Of a DNA stretch of 64,000 nt, positions 48,359-60,296 are shown one piece after another. The notes under the pieces are model-generated. The model worked only from the letters and a program-made list of their open reading frames with translations, had not been told where the DNA came from and ran no database searches. Made by a program: the position numbers and the translations under genes. Numbering within the stretch: position 1 is the stretch's first letter; every line of letters starts with the position of its first letter. The DNA comes from Proteus terrae (GTDB taxonomy: Bacteria; Pseudomonadota; Gammaproteobacteria; Enterobacterales; Enterobacteriaceae): the NCBI RefSeq assembly GCF_003144325.1, contig NZ_PENS01000001.1:1-64000 (forward strand). Direction: 5' to 3'.

Positions 48359-50596
48359 TTAGTGAGAAAAGCGTTTCGCCTCTATCACATCAGGCAACTG
48401 ATTAAGTTTTGCCAAAATACGACCTAATACTTGGAGATTATAAATCTCAATATTCATGTCAATTGTCGCAATTTGTTGCTTCACATCACTACGGCTACTG
48501 ACGCCTAGTACATTCACTTTTTCATTCGCTAAAATAGTGGTGATATCACGTAATAATCCACTACGATCATTGGCAACAACGCGAACAACTAATGAATAGC
48601 CACTAGAGTAATTCTCTCCCCATACCGCATCAACGATACGTTCTGGTGCATGAGAAAGCAGTTCAGCTAGTTGCTCACAGTCTGCACGGTGAATCGAAAT
48701 ACCACGACCTTTAGTGATAAAGCCGACGATATTGTCACCTGGAATAGGCTGGCAACAACGTGCAATATGATGCATTAAGTTACCTACGCCTTCGACAACA
48801 ATGCTTCCACCTGATCCTGTAGCTCTTGGTGCTGGCGTTTTGTTTTCTAGTGTCCGCAGAGCTTCTTTATCTTCATCTTCCGCAGTGGCTTTATTCAATC
48901 TACTTTGAATAAAATTCACCAACTGGTTGATTCGAATATCGCCAACACCAATACCTGCTAATACTTCATCAACACTATGCACGTTATAACGTGCAATCAG
49001 CAGTTTTTCTGCTTCTTTCATGTTGATATCCATATGCGCCAATTCGTTATCTAAAATCTGGCGCCCAGCAAGAATATTTTTATCGCGATCTTGCTTACGG
49101 AACCAGTTATGAATTTTCGCACGCCCACGACTTGTGGTGACATAACCTAAGTTAGGATTTAACCAATCACGACTTGGATTAGGATGTTTTTGCGTGATAA
49201 TTTCAATTTGGTCACCCATCTGTAATTGATAGCTAAACGGTACAATACGCCCGCCAATTTTCGCCCCAATACAGCGGTGTCCCACATCACTATGAATATG
49301 ATAAGCAAAATCAAGTGGTGTTGATCCCGCTGGTAAATCAACCACATCACCTTTTGGTGTAAAGACATAAACTCGATCATCAAAGACTTGGCTACGGACT
49401 TCATCCAGCATTTCGCCAGAATCCGCCATCTCTTCTTGCCATGCAATCAGTTTACGTAACCATGCAATGCGGTTTTCATAACTGCCTGTACCGCCTTTCG
49501 TTGCAGCTCCAGTTGCCCCTTCTTTATATTTCCAGTGCGCTGCCACACCCAATTCTGCATCTTCATGCATTTGGCGAGTACGAATTTGGATCTCAACCGT
49601 TTTGCCTTCGGGCCCTAATACAACTGTATGAATAGATTGATAGCCATTCGGTTTTGGATTTGCGACATAATCATCGAATTCATCAGGTAAATGACGGAAA
49701 TGAGTATGCACAATCCCTAATGCCGCATAGCAATCTTGAAGGCGTTCAACAACAATACGTACCGCTCTCACATCAAATAACTCATCGAATGCGAGATTTT
49801 TTTTCTTCATTTTGCGCCAAATACTATAGATGTGTTTGGGACGTCCATAGATATCTACATCGACATTTTCTTCTTTCATATAACCACGTACTGTACTGAC
49901 AAAATTATCAATGTACTGTTCGCGATCGATACGACGCTCATGAAGCAAACTTGCTATTTTTTTGTATTCATCAGGATGAAGATAGCGGAAACAAAAATCT
50001 TCTAATTCCCATTTTAATTGACCAATACCCAATCGGTTGGCTAATGGTGCATAAATATTAAAACACTCTTTAGCAGCCAGTACGCGCTCATCTTCTGTGG
50101 CATCTTTCACTTCACGTAAATGGGCAATACGTTCTGAAAGTTTAATGACCACACAACGGAAATCTTCCACCATAGATAACAGCATGCGGCGCACGTTATC
50201 TACCTGAACCGAACTTGTTTCATTAGTGTGTGTCGCTTTTAATTGGCGTATGGCATCCATTTCCATAACACCGCGCACTAAGCTCCAAATAGCATCACCA
50301 AAGTGTTCAGTAACAATTTCCTGATCAATAAGATTTTCTTCAGCAAGAGGGAAAAGAAGCGCTGCCCTCATGCTGTCTTTATCCATGCTTAGTGTCGAAA
50401 GAAGCTCAACCATTTCAACACCACGCCACAATAACAGTTCGGCATCTTCACGCCCTTGAACAGTACGATGGCAGTATTCCCAGGTTTGCATGATTTCACT
50501 ACCCGCATTGACATGGGTTAAGTTCAAGCTATTGACCCATTTATCAACAGCAAACTCTCCTGCAGGTGTTAAGTGAGCACTTCTTACTGCAACCAT
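48359..50596 (-). CDS. relA: GTP pyrophosphokinase RelA
   Basis: 745 residues, the E. coli RelA length. Order: an HD-type pseudo-hydrolase domain lacking the HD pair, a synthetase domain (YGRPKHIYSIWRKM at about 254, NPKPNGYQSIHT at about 312, EIQIRTRQMHEDAELGVAAHWKYKEG), a TGS domain (VFTPKGDVVDLPAGSTPLDFAYHIH), a zinc-finger/helical part with HIARCCQPIPGD and a C-terminal ACT domain. It makes (p)ppGpp on stalled ribosomes. It lies 71 bp after rlmD, as in E. coli. Confidence 0.97.
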   Translation of the reverse strand: MVAVRSAHLTPAGEFAVDKWVNSLNLTHVNAGSEIMQTWEYCHRTVQGREDAELLLWRGVEMVELLSTLSMDKDSMRAALLFPLAEENLIDQEIVTEHFGDAIWSLVRGVMEMDAIRQLKATHTNETSSVQVDNVRRMLLSMVEDFRCVVIKLSERIAHLREVKDATEDERVLAAKECFNIYAPLANRLGIGQLKWELEDFCFRYLHPDEYKKIASLLHERRIDREQYIDNFVSTVRGYMKEENVDVDIYGRPKHIYSIWRKMKKKNLAFDELFDVRAVRIVVERLQDCYAALGIVHTHFRHLPDEFDDYVANPKPNGYQSIHTVVLGPEGKTVEIQIRTRQMHEDAELGVAAHWKYKEGATGAATKGGTGSYENRIAWLRKLIAWQEEMADSGEMLDEVRSQVFDDRVYVFTPKGDVVDLPAGSTPLDFAYHIHSDVGHRCIGAKIGGRIVPFSYQLQMGDQIEIITQKHPNPSRDWLNPNLGYVTTSRGRAKIHNWFRKQDRDKNILAGRQILDNELAHMDINMKEAEKLLIARYNVHSVDEVLAGIGVGDIRINQLVNFIQSRLNKATAEDEDKEALRTLENKTPAPRATGSGGSIVVEGVGNLMHHIARCCQPIPGDNIVGFITKGRGISIHRADCEQLAELLSHAPERIVDAVWGENYSSGYSLVVRVVANDRSGLLRDITTILANEKVNVLGVSSRSDVKQQIATIDMNIEIYNLQVLGRILAKLNQLPDVIEAKRFSH

Positions 50597-50667
50597 ATTC
50601 TCTCCCTACACGGTATAAATCTTATTTGCGACTTATTTACTGGCTAACTGTTTATTTTCAAGTAAAT

Positions 50668-51993
50668 TTACTTTCGACTAAACAGTGCCATTGATTCCAG
50701 ATGACCCGTTTGTGGAAACATATCCAACATTTTTAAACCGGTTAACTGATATCCAGAATCTAATAATATCTTACTATCTCTGGCTAACGTGGTCGGATTA
50801 CAGGAGACATACACGATTTTTTCTGCGGATAACTTCACAATATGTGACATTACCTCCGAAGCGCCTGCTCTTGCGGGATCTAACAACACTTTATTAAATC
50901 CTTCTTTCGACCACGACATCGCAGAGAAATCAGCTGATAAATCTGCATGCCAAAAATGCGCATTACCCAGTTGGTTTAGTTCTGCATTCTTTTTCGCCAT
51001 TTCAACCAGCGCAGGTACACCTTCGATCCCCACCACTTCACTAACACGTTTTGCGATAGGTAAAGTAAAGTTTCCCATACCACAAAACAGATCTAACACG
51101 CGATCTTCTGGCGATAAATCAAGCCATTCAATAGCTTGAGCAACCATCTTAGGATTTATTTCATCGTTTACTTGAATAAAATCAGTAGGTGCAAAACGTA
51201 AATTTAGACCTTCTATTTGATAGAAGGGTTCCTTCTCAATTGAAGTTAATCGAGCTATCTCGCTATTATCACCTGCAAGATACATCGTAACTTGATGAGT
51301 TTGAGAGAAATCACGCAAACTCTGTTTATCACTCTCAGGTAATGGTGATAAATGACGTAAAATCACCAACGGCCCATTATCGGCGAGCACCATTTCAACA
51401 TGCCCTAAATCACGTACTGATGTTAATTGTTTAAGACATGCCCAAAGAGGAGACAATAAATCATTTAACTGTGGTTTTAATACTGGGCATTTTTTTATCA
51501 TGACCAAATCATTAGAGCGCTCTTGGCGAAATCCCATCACCAACCCTTTTTCAGGTTGATAACGCAATCCCAATCTTGCTCTACGACGATAACCATATTC
51601 AGCGCCGGCAATAACAGGTTCCGCTGAAATCACCACTCCCGTTTCACGTTTAATAAGATGTGATAACACACCCGCTTTTGTTGTACGTTGTAACGCAATC
51701 GGCACATGTTGCTGCTGACAACCACCACAACGCTCATAATATTCACAATGAGGCGTTATACGCTGCTCACTGGTAGTTAAACGTTTAATAACCTCGCCTT
51801 TAGCAAACTGGCGCTTTTCTTCTGTTAAACGAATACGAGCAGTTTCTTGTGGGAGTAATCCTTTTACAAAAATCGTTTTGCCCTCAGCATGAGCAATACC
51901 TTGACCATTTGCATCCAATGCACTGGCGGTCACTTCCAGAATTGTCGCCTGTTTTTTCACAGGACGTTTTTTAGGAGAATAAAACTGCACCAT
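50668..51993 (-). CDS. rlmD: 23S rRNA (uracil-1939-C5)-methyltransferase RlmD
   Basis: 441 residues. An N-terminal TRAM domain ([31 protein letters not shown]), iron-sulfur cysteines in [10 protein letters not shown] (about 83-92) plus a later Cys in KKCP, the SAM motif [14 protein letters not shown] (about 298) and the catalytic [13 protein letters not shown] (about 392). It methylates U1939 of 23S rRNA. Also called RumA; the rlmD-relA order is conserved. Confidence 0.95.
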   Translation of the reverse strand: MVQFYSPKKRPVKKQATILEVTASALDANGQGIAHAEGKTIFVKGLLPQETARIRLTEEKRQFAKGEVIKRLTTSEQRITPHCEYYERCGGCQQQHVPIALQRTTKAGVLSHLIKRETGVVISAEPVIAGAEYGYRRRARLGLRYQPEKGLVMGFRQERSNDLVMIKKCPVLKPQLNDLLSPLWACLKQLTSVRDLGHVEMVLADNGPLVILRHLSPLPESDKQSLRDFSQTHQVTMYLAGDNSEIARLTSIEKEPFYQIEGLNLRFAPTDFIQVNDEINPKMVAQAIEWLDLSPEDRVLDLFCGMGNFTLPIAKRVSEVVGIEGVPALVEMAKKNAELNQLGNAHFWHADLSADFSAMSWSKEGFNKVLLDPARAGASEVMSHIVKLSAEKIVYVSCNPTTLARDSKILLDSGYQLTGLKMLDMFPQTGHLESMALFSRK

Positions 51994-52382
51994 AGTATTA
52001 AATTAAGTATCAATGACGGATTAACAGTGAAATGACATCGTTTTAGAATACGCTGTATGTTTTTCAGCGTTACATGAATGACTATGCATTTCAGAAGAAA
52101 ACATGGGAAGAGTATAACATCGAACAAGTTATTTACTTAACTGATATAAGCAATATTTTTGTTAAATTGAGAAAACTTTTAATGATAACAACCTAAGGCA
52201 CTCGCTTTATGAATTTTATATTGTTCTATAACTAACAAATATTATATATAACTTTTATATTGAATATATTTACAATTAATAACATCTATTTTCTGTTATT
52301 TTAATAAACATTTATTATCACTAAGAAAAGTCTAAAAATTATCACCAATCAATTAGATAGCATTTCTCTTAATGATTACAAA
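51994..52382. other. AT-rich spacer between rlmD and dgt
   Basis: About 390 bp without a gene. In E. coli barA starts near here; nothing resembling it is present. The left part holds the rlmD promoter. No repeats or strong hairpins noted. Confidence 0.5.
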
Positions 52383-53891
52383 TTAATCACAAACCATTAA
52401 TTTTCTATATTCTTCATAAGCATAATGATCAGTCATTCCACTGATATAATCTTGAATTAATCTGGTACGATAATAAAACTCTAAAATTTTTCCTCTTTCA
52501 GTATTTATATCATTTAGCTTTTCTAACATTTCGTTATAAGCCAGTTTATGTTTAACAGAAAGCTTATGATATAAACGCGTCTCAATTACATATTTAGGAT
52601 GTTCGTTATATTTATGCAATCTTAAAAAATCTTCAGTTGATAATAAAAGCAAGGGCTTATAGATATCCAGTAATCCACTGATCACGCGATATCCTTTCAT
52701 TTCAAGTTCTTCAACTTCAGGATGGCTAAACACCCATTTTTTAGCGACACTTTTTAATGTTGTTAATAAACGATGCTCAGCACTATTCCCCTCCAATAAG
52801 GCGTGATTAAAACTCCCTTCATAAACTTGGGGGAGATTTTTTATAAAACGGTACGCCGTATAAGGGACTAATTTTCCTGTAATATAAACTCGTAAATACA
52901 TAAAAAACTGATCTTGCATACTACGTTTGGCTTCATTTTGATCAACTTTTTTATAAGCCCGATTCACAGTAATATCGAATAAATCACCTTCGGTCACATC
53001 ACCATTTTCACGCCATGCATCTCGTAAAAGTTGAACAAGGCGGTTGATATCAAAAATCCCCTTTTCTACCGCATCATCTAAATCCGCAATGCAATACGAG
53101 ATATCGTCGGCAGCTTCCATAATATATGTGAGAGGAAAGCGACAAAATTCCCCCATATCTAATTTTTCTTGTACTTCTTTTACGAATGCTAATTCAGACC
53201 AGTAATACCCCGGTTTCTTCATTAAATAGCTATATTCTTTGGGGATTTCACCTTGCCAATAAGCAGGACGGGTATATTTTAATACACAGCCAATTTGAGC
53301 ATAGGTTAAATTCAATTTAAGAAGATGATGCGCCATTCGAATAGCTTGAGCATTGCCTTCAAATTGGCATAAATCTTGGCGTAAAGTTTGCCGCAATTCA
53401 TTTAATTGCACTTTAGCTGAATACTGCATAGGCATAAACGGGCAACTATCGAATTCGGCGGTCGCCTCTGGTGATAATACTTTTTGAAACCAATGCTTAA
53501 TCGCGGCCTCACCAAAATGACCAAAAGGTGGATTGCCAATATCGTGCATTAAACACGCCATCTCAATTAAACTTTCAAGACTATCGATGCGATCAATTAA
53601 GCCATAAGCTTCAAGCTTATTTTGTTTTTTTAATTCACCGATAATTTGTTTAGCGATATAACGACCAATTTGCTGAACTTCAAGAGAATGTGTAAGACGG
53701 CTACGTACTGCAGAATTTTGCTCTAAAGGAAAGACTTGTGTTTTTTGTTGTAAACGTCGAATGGCTGCTGAGTTAATAATACGGCCACGATCACTTTCAA
53801 ATTGACGAGACACCTGTATTTCATCGTTAATATCGATATCACTACTGTTATATTTGCGTTGATAATTTAACTTCAGCTTAAAATCGATCAT
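52383..53891 (-). CDS. dgt: Deoxyguanosinetriphosphate triphosphohydrolase
   Basis: 502 residues from the ATG at 53891, which has GAGG seven bases upstream; an ATG four codons earlier is possible. HD-domain motif [16 protein letters not shown] (about 113-128), [13 protein letters not shown] near residue 45, and DQFFMYLRV. It hydrolyses dGTP to deoxyguanosine and triphosphate. Similar over its length to E. coli Dgt (505). Divergent from mtnN, the usual enterobacterial pair. Confidence 0.95.
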   Translation of the reverse strand: MIDFKLKLNYQRKYNSSDIDINDEIQVSRQFESDRGRIINSAAIRRLQQKTQVFPLEQNSAVRSRLTHSLEVQQIGRYIAKQIIGELKKQNKLEAYGLIDRIDSLESLIEMACLMHDIGNPPFGHFGEAAIKHWFQKVLSPEATAEFDSCPFMPMQYSAKVQLNELRQTLRQDLCQFEGNAQAIRMAHHLLKLNLTYAQIGCVLKYTRPAYWQGEIPKEYSYLMKKPGYYWSELAFVKEVQEKLDMGEFCRFPLTYIMEAADDISYCIADLDDAVEKGIFDINRLVQLLRDAWRENGDVTEGDLFDITVNRAYKKVDQNEAKRSMQDQFFMYLRVYITGKLVPYTAYRFIKNLPQVYEGSFNHALLEGNSAEHRLLTTLKSVAKKWVFSHPEVEELEMKGYRVISGLLDIYKPLLLLSTEDFLRLHKYNEHPKYVIETRLYHKLSVKHKLAYNEMLEKLNDINTERGKILEFYYRTRLIQDYISGMTDHYAYEEYRKLMVCD

Positions 53892-54018
53892 TTCTGTCCT
53901 CATTCTGGTTTTGATGAAACGAATTCTCTATTCTTTGTGTTATATCGTGTTTTTCCGATAGATGTTAAACTCTATTTAAATTTCTATTTATTATTAACCT
54001 ACAAGTGAGTATGACACA

Positions 54019-54714
54019 ATGAGAGTTGGCGTAATAGGTGCAATGGAGCAAGAAATCACACTTCTGCGTGAGAAAATTGAAGATTGCCAAATCTTATCTC
54101 GTGGCGGTTGTGAAATCTATACAGGCACAATCAACGGTGTTGATGTTGCATTATTGAAATCAGGTATTGGTAAAGTTGCGGCTGCAATTGGCACAACCTT
54201 ATTGCTTGAGCATTTTCGCCCTGATGTTGTTATCAATACTGGTTCTGCGGGTGGCTTAGACTCAAGATTAAATGTCGGTGATATCGTTGTTTCAACAGAA
54301 GTTCGCTATCACGATGCAGATGTTACTGCGTTTGGTTATGAACCTGGTCAAATGGCACAATGCCCTCCTGCTTTTATTGCAGATCCTAAACTTGTTAGCA
54401 TCGCAGAAGAGTGTATTGAATCGCTAAAATTAAATGCTGTTCGTGGTTTAATTTGTAGCGGTGATGCCTTTATTAATGGTGCAGAGCCTTTAGCGCGCAT
54501 TCGTCGTACATTCCCAGATGTTGCTGCCGTAGAAATGGAATCCACCGCGATTGGTCATGTTTGCCATCAATTCAACACACCATTTGTTGTGGTTCGCGCT
54601 ATTTCTGATGTGGCTGATAAAGAATCGCATTTAAGCTTTGATGAATTTTTATCTGTAGCAGCAGAACAATCAAGTTTAATGGTGACAGCGATGTTGGATA
54701 AATTAAAAGACTAA
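54019..54714 (+). CDS. mtnN: 5'-methylthioadenosine/S-adenosylhomocysteine nucleosidase
   Basis: 231 residues, standard length. Glu in IGAMEQEI (about 12) is the catalytic base site, [11 protein letters not shown] (about 73) and [11 protein letters not shown] (about 172-182) line the active site, and the acid Asp is in [10 protein letters not shown] (about 197). It splits adenine from methylthioadenosine and S-adenosylhomocysteine, feeding salvage and the AI-2 route. It is followed by a terminator, then btuF. Confidence 0.96.
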   Translation: MRVGVIGAMEQEITLLREKIEDCQILSRGGCEIYTGTINGVDVALLKSGIGKVAAAIGTTLLLEHFRPDVVINTGSAGGLDSRLNVGDIVVSTEVRYHDADVTAFGYEPGQMAQCPPAFIADPKLVSIAEECIESLKLNAVRGLICSGDAFINGAEPLARIRRTFPDVAAVEMESTAIGHVCHQFNTPFVVVRAISDVADKESHLSFDEFLSVAAEQSSLMVTAMLDKLKD

Positions 54715-54747
54715 TTAAGCCGAGATAATCCTAATATCGTTTTATCA

Positions 54748-54803
54748 ATACCCCACCTTTATTTCTTATTTATTCTAAGATAAAAAATAGGTGGGTATTT
54801 TTT
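54748..54803 (+). terminator. Terminator after mtnN
   Basis: ATACCCCACCT pairs with AGGTGGGTAT across a long AT loop and is followed by T. It ends just before the btuF start at 54819, so btuF may depend on read-through or its own promoter. Confidence 0.7.
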
Positions 54804-54818
54804 ATTATTGGAAAAGTA

Positions 54819-55646
54819 ATGCGTTTATTTATCAATTTGGGATTATTATTCTGTTCATTATTTTGGCTAAGCTTTGCCATTGCTATCACGCCTGCTGATC
54901 GTATTATTACGCTATCGCCATCAGCCACTGAAATGGCTTACGCCGCGGGTATGGGTGATAATATAGTAGGAGTTAGTGCTTACTCTGATTATCCAGCGGA
55001 AGCTAAAAGTATTGAACAAGTTGCCAATTGGCAGGGTATTAATATCGAACGCATTCTATTATTAAAACCTGATTTAGTGATTGCATGGCAAGGCGGTAAT
55101 CCACAACGTTCGTTAGATCAGTTAAAAGCTTTGAGTATTTCTATCATCTATTCTGATCCACAAAGTATTGAAGAAATCGCAGACGATCTCATTACTCTTT
55201 CCAATTATAGCCATCATCCTGATATTGCATTAAAAAATGCCCAACAATTACGCCAGCAATATCAAGCGTTGCAGCAGCAATACGCATCAACTATATCGAA
55301 TCACTCCAAGAAAAAAGTGTTTATTCAATTTGGGATGCAGCCGTTATTTACTACATCAAATAGCTCATTACAAAGCCATATTACTGAACTTTGTGGCGGT
55401 GAAAATATCTTCGCTAATAGCTCAGTGTCATGGCCTCAAGTAAGCCGTGAGCAAGTACTTACAAGGCAACCCGATTTAATTATATTCAGTGGTAAAGCAG
55501 ATCAAATACCTACAGTACAAGCATTTTGGCAACCTCAGCTTACTGTACCGGTTATTGCTATTGATGAAGATAGTTTTAGCCGACCTGCACCGCGTATTAT
55601 TAACGCAGCACAGCAAGTTTGTAAGGCAATAGCAACGAACCATTAG
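54819..55646 (+). CDS. btuF: Vitamin B12 periplasmic binding protein BtuF
   Basis: 275 residues: a signal peptide (about 1-22), then a class III binding-protein fold with [36 protein letters not shown], which matches BtuF. It delivers cobalamin to the BtuCD importer. The mtnN-btuF order is as in E. coli. An ERIC-like repeat follows the gene. Confidence 0.9.
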   Translation: MRLFINLGLLFCSLFWLSFAIAITPADRIITLSPSATEMAYAAGMGDNIVGVSAYSDYPAEAKSIEQVANWQGINIERILLLKPDLVIAWQGGNPQRSLDQLKALSISIIYSDPQSIEEIADDLITLSNYSHHPDIALKNAQQLRQQYQALQQQYASTISNHSKKKVFIQFGMQPLFTTSNSSLQSHITELCGGENIFANSSVSWPQVSREQVLTRQPDLIIFSGKADQIPTVQAFWQPQLTVPVIAIDEDSFSRPAPRIINAAQQVCKAIATNH

Positions 55647-55732
55647 TAAAATAATCAGTTATTCAATAGCCATTAATACACAGCCTTTTAAACAACCAAA
55701 AATAACGAAGAGAAGAGTAACCGCAGACAAAA

Positions 55733-55850
55733 GTCGTGAGCGAGCAAGTAGTGCAACAAGGCAGAGATAGCACAGTAAGCGGAGCATACATTAGTATGTG
55801 AGCATTACGAGCGCAGCCCTAACGCCGTGGCACTACTGCACAGCCACGAC
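55733..55850. repeat. ERIC-like palindromic repeat element
   Basis: About 118 bp of imperfect inverted repeat: GTCGTG (55733-55738) pairs with CACGAC (55845-55850), AGTAGTGC (55747-55754) with GCACTACT (55830-55837), and the centre CATAC/GTATG (55785-55798) forms the tip. The centre and right arm (ATTAGTATGTGAGC, GAGCGCAGCC) resemble the core of enterobacterial ERIC sequences. It lies between btuF and erpA with no coding content, and its GC content is above its surroundings. Confidence 0.7.
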
Positions 55851-55862
55851 GCCAAAGAAGGA

Positions 55863-56207
55863 TCAAATACTAAAGGAGGAACCGCAACCACACGTGCTCT
55901 TAGCATTAGGATTCGTCACAATAAAACGCGACCCCTCCAATCCCTCGGTATAATCCACACAACCGCCCACTAAATACTGCAAGCTCATCGGATCAACCAC
56001 TAAGGCAACGCCTTGTTTTTCTATGGTCATATCACCTTCATTCATTGCATCATCAAAGGTAAAACCATACTGGAATCCGCTACAACCGCCACCCGTGATA
56101 TAAACACGTAAACGCAGATTTGGATTTTCTTCATCCGCAATCAAATCTTTTACTTTATTTGCAGCCGCGTCAGTAAATTGTAACGGCAGAGCCATATCAT
56201 CACTCAT
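55863..56207 (-). CDS. erpA: Iron-sulfur cluster insertion protein ErpA
   Basis: 114 residues, A-type carrier. The three cluster-binding cysteines are visible: [11 protein letters not shown] (Cys 42) and the C-terminal CGCGSSF (Cys 106, 108). It delivers Fe-S clusters, notably to isoprenoid-pathway enzymes. Length and sequence match E. coli ErpA. It is divergent from hemL, as in E. coli. Confidence 0.96.
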   Translation of the reverse strand: MSDDMALPLQFTDAAANKVKDLIADEENPNLRLRVYITGGGCSGFQYGFTFDDAMNEGDMTIEKQGVALVVDPMSLQYLVGGCVDYTEGLEGSRFIVTNPNAKSTCGCGSSFSI

Positions 56208-56482
56208 TGTTCACTCCAGACTGGGTATTCCAGCAAAAAAACAGCCAGCAAAAATTTAATATTCTTGCTGATATAATGTGATGATTATCTAATACCTGCT
56301 CATAACCTTCAAGTTTGTTGTGGACAAAATACACTTTTTGCTACCTATCACTTTTTACGATAAACCACATACCCACAATAACAGTGATAAATCAAAATGT
56401 TGTTGTCGTATATTTGGCTTCATCTGCATGGTGCTTTAGAATACGCCTTAATCTTACGCTCACCCATCATTAGGAGTCTGAC

Positions 56483-57769
56483 ATGAGCAAGTCTGAAACG
56501 CTTTATAATCTCGCACAACAAGTGATCCCCGGCGGTGTCAACTCACCTGTTAGAGCATTTAACGGTGTAGGTGGAACCCCTCTTTTTATTGAACGTGCTA
56601 ATGGTGCGTATATTTATGATGTTGATGGACGAGCTTACCTTGACTATGTCGGCTCATGGGGACCGATGGTTTTAGGTCACAACCACCCTTCCATTCGTCA
56701 TGCTGTTGCTGACGCTGTACAAAAAGGTCTAAGCTTTGGTGCACCAACAGCTGCTGAAGTTGAAATGGCAAATCTAGTCACTGAACTTGTACCTTCCATG
56801 GACATGGTTCGCATGGTGAACTCAGGGACAGAAGCGACAATGAGCGCTATTCGCCTTGCTCGAGGTTACACTGGTCGTGACAAAATCATTAAGTTTGAAG
56901 GTTGCTACCACGGTCATGCCGATTGCCTATTAGTAAAAGCGGGCTCTGGCGCATTAACTATGGGGCAGCCAAATTCACCGGGTGTACCGGCTGATTTTGT
57001 AAAACACACCTTAACCTGTACTTACAATGATTTGAATTCTGTACGCCAAGCATTTGAAAACTACCCTGAAGAAGTCGCTTGTATCATTGTTGAACCTGTC
57101 GCAGGCAATATGAACTGTGTACCACCAAAAGCAGACTTCTTACCGGGCTTGCGTGCATTATGTGATGAGTTTGGTGCATTGCTGATTATTGATGAAGTTA
57201 TGACCGGCTTTCGCGTGGCATTAGGTGGCGCACAAGCTTACTACGATGTTGATCCTGACTTAACATGCTTAGGTAAAATCATTGGTGGCGGTATGCCAGT
57301 GGGGGCATTTGGTGGACATATGGAAGTGATGTCTAAACTCGCACCAATTGGTCCTGTTTATCAAGCGGGTACTTTATCAGGCAACCCCATTGCAATGGCA
57401 GCAGGTCTCGCCTGTTTACACGAAGTATCACAACCGGGTGTTCATCAAACATTAAATGAACTAACAACAATGCTGGCTGATGGTTTACTTGAAAAAGCAC
57501 AACAAGCGGGTATTCCAATGGTTATCAACCATGTTGGCGGTATGTTTGGTCTATTCTTTACGGATGCAAAAGAAGTCACTTGCTACCAAGATGTGATGAA
57601 CTGCGATGTTGAACGCTTCAAACAGTTCTTCCATTTAATGCTAGAAAAACGCGTTTACCTTGCACCTTCTGCATTTGAAGCTGGCTTTATGTCTATCGCT
57701 CATACCAAAGAAGATATTCAACGCACTATTGATGCAGCGGAATATGCTTTTGCTCAGATGAAGGGCTAA
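56483..57769 (+). CDS. hemL: Glutamate-1-semialdehyde 2,1-aminomutase
   Basis: 428 residues. Class III aminotransferase fold: [16 protein letters not shown] (about 121), [11 protein letters not shown] (about 240) and the pyridoxal-phosphate lysine in [17 protein letters not shown] (about 263-279). It converts glutamate-1-semialdehyde to 5-aminolevulinate for haem. AGGAG upstream of the ATG. Terminator downstream shared with mrcB. Confidence 0.97.
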   Translation: MSKSETLYNLAQQVIPGGVNSPVRAFNGVGGTPLFIERANGAYIYDVDGRAYLDYVGSWGPMVLGHNHPSIRHAVADAVQKGLSFGAPTAAEVEMANLVTELVPSMDMVRMVNSGTEATMSAIRLARGYTGRDKIIKFEGCYHGHADCLLVKAGSGALTMGQPNSPGVPADFVKHTLTCTYNDLNSVRQAFENYPEEVACIIVEPVAGNMNCVPPKADFLPGLRALCDEFGALLIIDEVMTGFRVALGGAQAYYDVDPDLTCLGKIIGGGMPVGAFGGHMEVMSKLAPIGPVYQAGTLSGNPIAMAAGLACLHEVSQPGVHQTLNELTTMLADGLLEKAQQAGIPMVINHVGGMFGLFFTDAKEVTCYQDVMNCDVERFKQFFHLMLEKRVYLAPSAFEAGFMSIAHTKEDIQRTIDAAEYAFAQMKG

Positions 57770-57810
57770 GATCCGATTAGTTTTTTGATAAAAATAAGAT
57801 ATAAATAAAC

Positions 57811-57840
57811 AAAAAACGGCACTTATGTGCCGTTTTTATT
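57811..57840. terminator. Bidirectional terminator between hemL and mrcB
   Basis: A perfect 11-bp stem (AAAAACGGCAC / GTGCCGTTTTT) with a 4-base loop between converging genes, with T runs on both strands. Confidence 0.93.
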
Positions 57841-57861
57841 TTAGCTAATCTACGTGATTAC

Positions 57862-60168
57862 CTACTCAGAAAATAGATCTTGTAACCATTTTGGTGCGCC
57901 ACTTTCATCAGTATCTTGCTGAATAGGTGTGCACAATCCATCTGGATTTGCTGTCCATACAGGTAGAGTACGAACACCTCCGCCATAACAAGCAAAGTTA
58001 CCTTGAGCATCGACAGACATTTCTGCGATATCTTCTGGTACTGGTGGATTTAATTTCAGCGGTGCTTGATTTTCTAAATAGTTGCGATATAGCAACAATG
58101 CCCCTGTTGAACCCGTTAAGTTCGTTGGACCATTATTATCGCGTCCCATCCATGAAACCGTCACTTCCTTGCCATCTATTCCCGCAAACCAACTATCACG
58201 AAGATCGTTAGTTGTACCAGTTTTACCCGCAAGGTTGTAATTGCCAAATTTTGGTTTTAATACGCGCCATGCTGTTCCCGAATTCACCACTTGTTGCATA
58301 CCAAATAGCGTCATATAAGCCGCTTGAGGTGAAACAGTCGTTTCAGCTTGAGGATAACTTTGGTAAAGCACTGTACCATCTTGGGCAATAACAGAACGCA
58401 ATGATGATAATTTTGCGCGATTGCCTAAACTACCAATTGTTTGGAAGGTTTGAGCCACTTCCATCGGTGTTAAGTTTAATGCACCTAATAACATCGCGGG
58501 CACTTTTTCCAGATTTTCCGCTGGTGCGCCTAAGTTAATCCATGTTTTGATCACTTGGTCTAATCCCACTTCTAAACCAAGATTTACTGTAGGTATGTTA
58601 CGTGATGTTGCTAACGCATCCACCAGCATTAATTTACCTTTATAACCACGATCGTAGTTACGAGGTTGCCAAGGTTTTCCCCCGGGAATAGGTACAGAAA
58701 TCGGTTCATCAGCAAGCCATGTATTTAAACGAAAACGATCAGGTTCACTTAATGCGGTTAAATAGGTCGCTGGTTTTGCTAAAGAGCCAATAGAGCGACG
58801 AGCCGATAATGCACGGTTAAAACCTGCATATTGTGGTTGAGATCCCCCCACTAAGGCTCTCACTTCACCACTTAAGCGATCCACAACAACCATCGCTCCT
58901 TCAAGATCGTCAATTTTACGAACTTTACGGATATCTGCGACCCCCACCTCAACCGCTTTTTCAGCCGCATCTTGTGAGACAGGATCTAATGTGGTGAAAA
59001 TTTTCGTACCCGATAAATCTTTAACTTTATCGCCCAAGGTTGTTTGTAACTCTTGACGAACCAGTTGCATAAACGCAGGTTGAGGCGTTAACGCTTCGCT
59101 ACGTGGCTTCACACCTAAAGGACGCGCACTAAGCACATTATAAAGCTCTTGGTCGATTATCTCTTGGGTTTGCAGTAGTTTTAATACTATATTACGACGT
59201 TCTAACGCCGCTTTAGGGTTACGCCAAGGATTATAAGCAGAGGCACCTTTAACCATACCCACTAAAAGCGCTTGCTGATCAAGGCTTAATTCATCAACAG
59301 GACGACCAAAGTAGTAAAGGCTAGCTAAAGGGAAGCCTCGAATTTGTTCATCGCCACTTTGCCCTAAAAAAACCTCATTAAGATACAACTCTAAAATGCG
59401 ATCTTTGCTATAACTCGCATCCATAATGATCGCCATATAGGCTTCATTAAGCTTTCTTTTTAATGTTCTTTCGTTAGTTAAAAACAGGTTTTTTACTAAC
59501 TGTTGCGTTAAGGTACTCCCGCCTTGAACTGCTTTGCCCGCAGTAAAATTCGCTAATACAGCACGACCAATAGAATAAAAGCTGATCCCGTCGTGTTCAT
59601 AGAAGCGTCGATCTTCTGTTGCAATTAATGTATCCACTAATAATTGTGGGAATTTATCTCTTGCTAAGAATAAGCGTTGTTCACCATTTGCAGATTGCAT
59701 CATGGTAATTAATTTAGGATCAAGACGGAAAAAACCAAACTGCCGCTGATTATCCATGTTAGTAATACTAACCAAGGAATTCTGCTCAAAGGCTAATTTA
59801 GCTAAAATTTGTTCTTCACGACCATCAGGAAAATCGAAAGGTCGGCGCAACATTTCAATCGTGTTGCCTCTTACCACAAATTCGCCAGGACGAGTGATTT
59901 TGTTAACATTGCGGTATTGCATCCCCTCAAGTAAGCTCACCATCTCTTTTTGGCTATAATTCATGCCCGGTTCTAAGTTAACGGTACGTCCGTAAACCGC
60001 GGCTGGTAATTCCCAAACATTGCCATCAAGACGCTCTTTAATTTGAGAATGTAAATAAACACCATAAATGCCCATTAAAACCGCAACCACAATGGCGATT
60101 TTGACAAATAACCAAAACCAAGAACGACCTCTTTTGGTTTGTTTCACTGGTCTTTTCTTTCTACTCAT
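57862..60168 (-). CDS. mrcB: Penicillin-binding protein 1B
   Basis: 768 residues: a basic cytosolic start (MSRKKRPVKQTKRGRS), one membrane helix (about 18-44), a UB2H-like region, a GT51 glycosyltransferase domain (TEDRRFYEHDGIS at about 191, GGSTLTQQLVKN at about 222), and a transpeptidase domain with SLAKP (serine nucleophile, about 469), SRNIP and KTGTT (about 655). It polymerises and cross-links peptidoglycan. It follows the hemL locus and precedes hrpB as in E. coli. Confidence 0.96.
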   Translation of the reverse strand: MSRKKRPVKQTKRGRSWFWLFVKIAIVVAVLMGIYGVYLHSQIKERLDGNVWELPAAVYGRTVNLEPGMNYSQKEMVSLLEGMQYRNVNKITRPGEFVVRGNTIEMLRRPFDFPDGREEQILAKLAFEQNSLVSITNMDNQRQFGFFRLDPKLITMMQSANGEQRLFLARDKFPQLLVDTLIATEDRRFYEHDGISFYSIGRAVLANFTAGKAVQGGSTLTQQLVKNLFLTNERTLKRKLNEAYMAIIMDASYSKDRILELYLNEVFLGQSGDEQIRGFPLASLYYFGRPVDELSLDQQALLVGMVKGASAYNPWRNPKAALERRNIVLKLLQTQEIIDQELYNVLSARPLGVKPRSEALTPQPAFMQLVRQELQTTLGDKVKDLSGTKIFTTLDPVSQDAAEKAVEVGVADIRKVRKIDDLEGAMVVVDRLSGEVRALVGGSQPQYAGFNRALSARRSIGSLAKPATYLTALSEPDRFRLNTWLADEPISVPIPGGKPWQPRNYDRGYKGKLMLVDALATSRNIPTVNLGLEVGLDQVIKTWINLGAPAENLEKVPAMLLGALNLTPMEVAQTFQTIGSLGNRAKLSSLRSVIAQDGTVLYQSYPQAETTVSPQAAYMTLFGMQQVVNSGTAWRVLKPKFGNYNLAGKTGTTNDLRDSWFAGIDGKEVTVSWMGRDNNGPTNLTGSTGALLLYRNYLENQAPLKLNPPVPEDIAEMSVDAQGNFACYGGGVRTLPVWTANPDGLCTPIQQDTDESGAPKWLQDLFSE

Positions 60169-60296
60169 GAACTGTATCTCTCATTAAAACCCCTTTATCA
60201 CGGGATAAAGAAGCCTAACATTGTCGCTATTTTTCTGTGTGATCCCACAAGAAAGCTCTCAAATACGAATAAAACTAGGGTAAAACTGATATTCAT

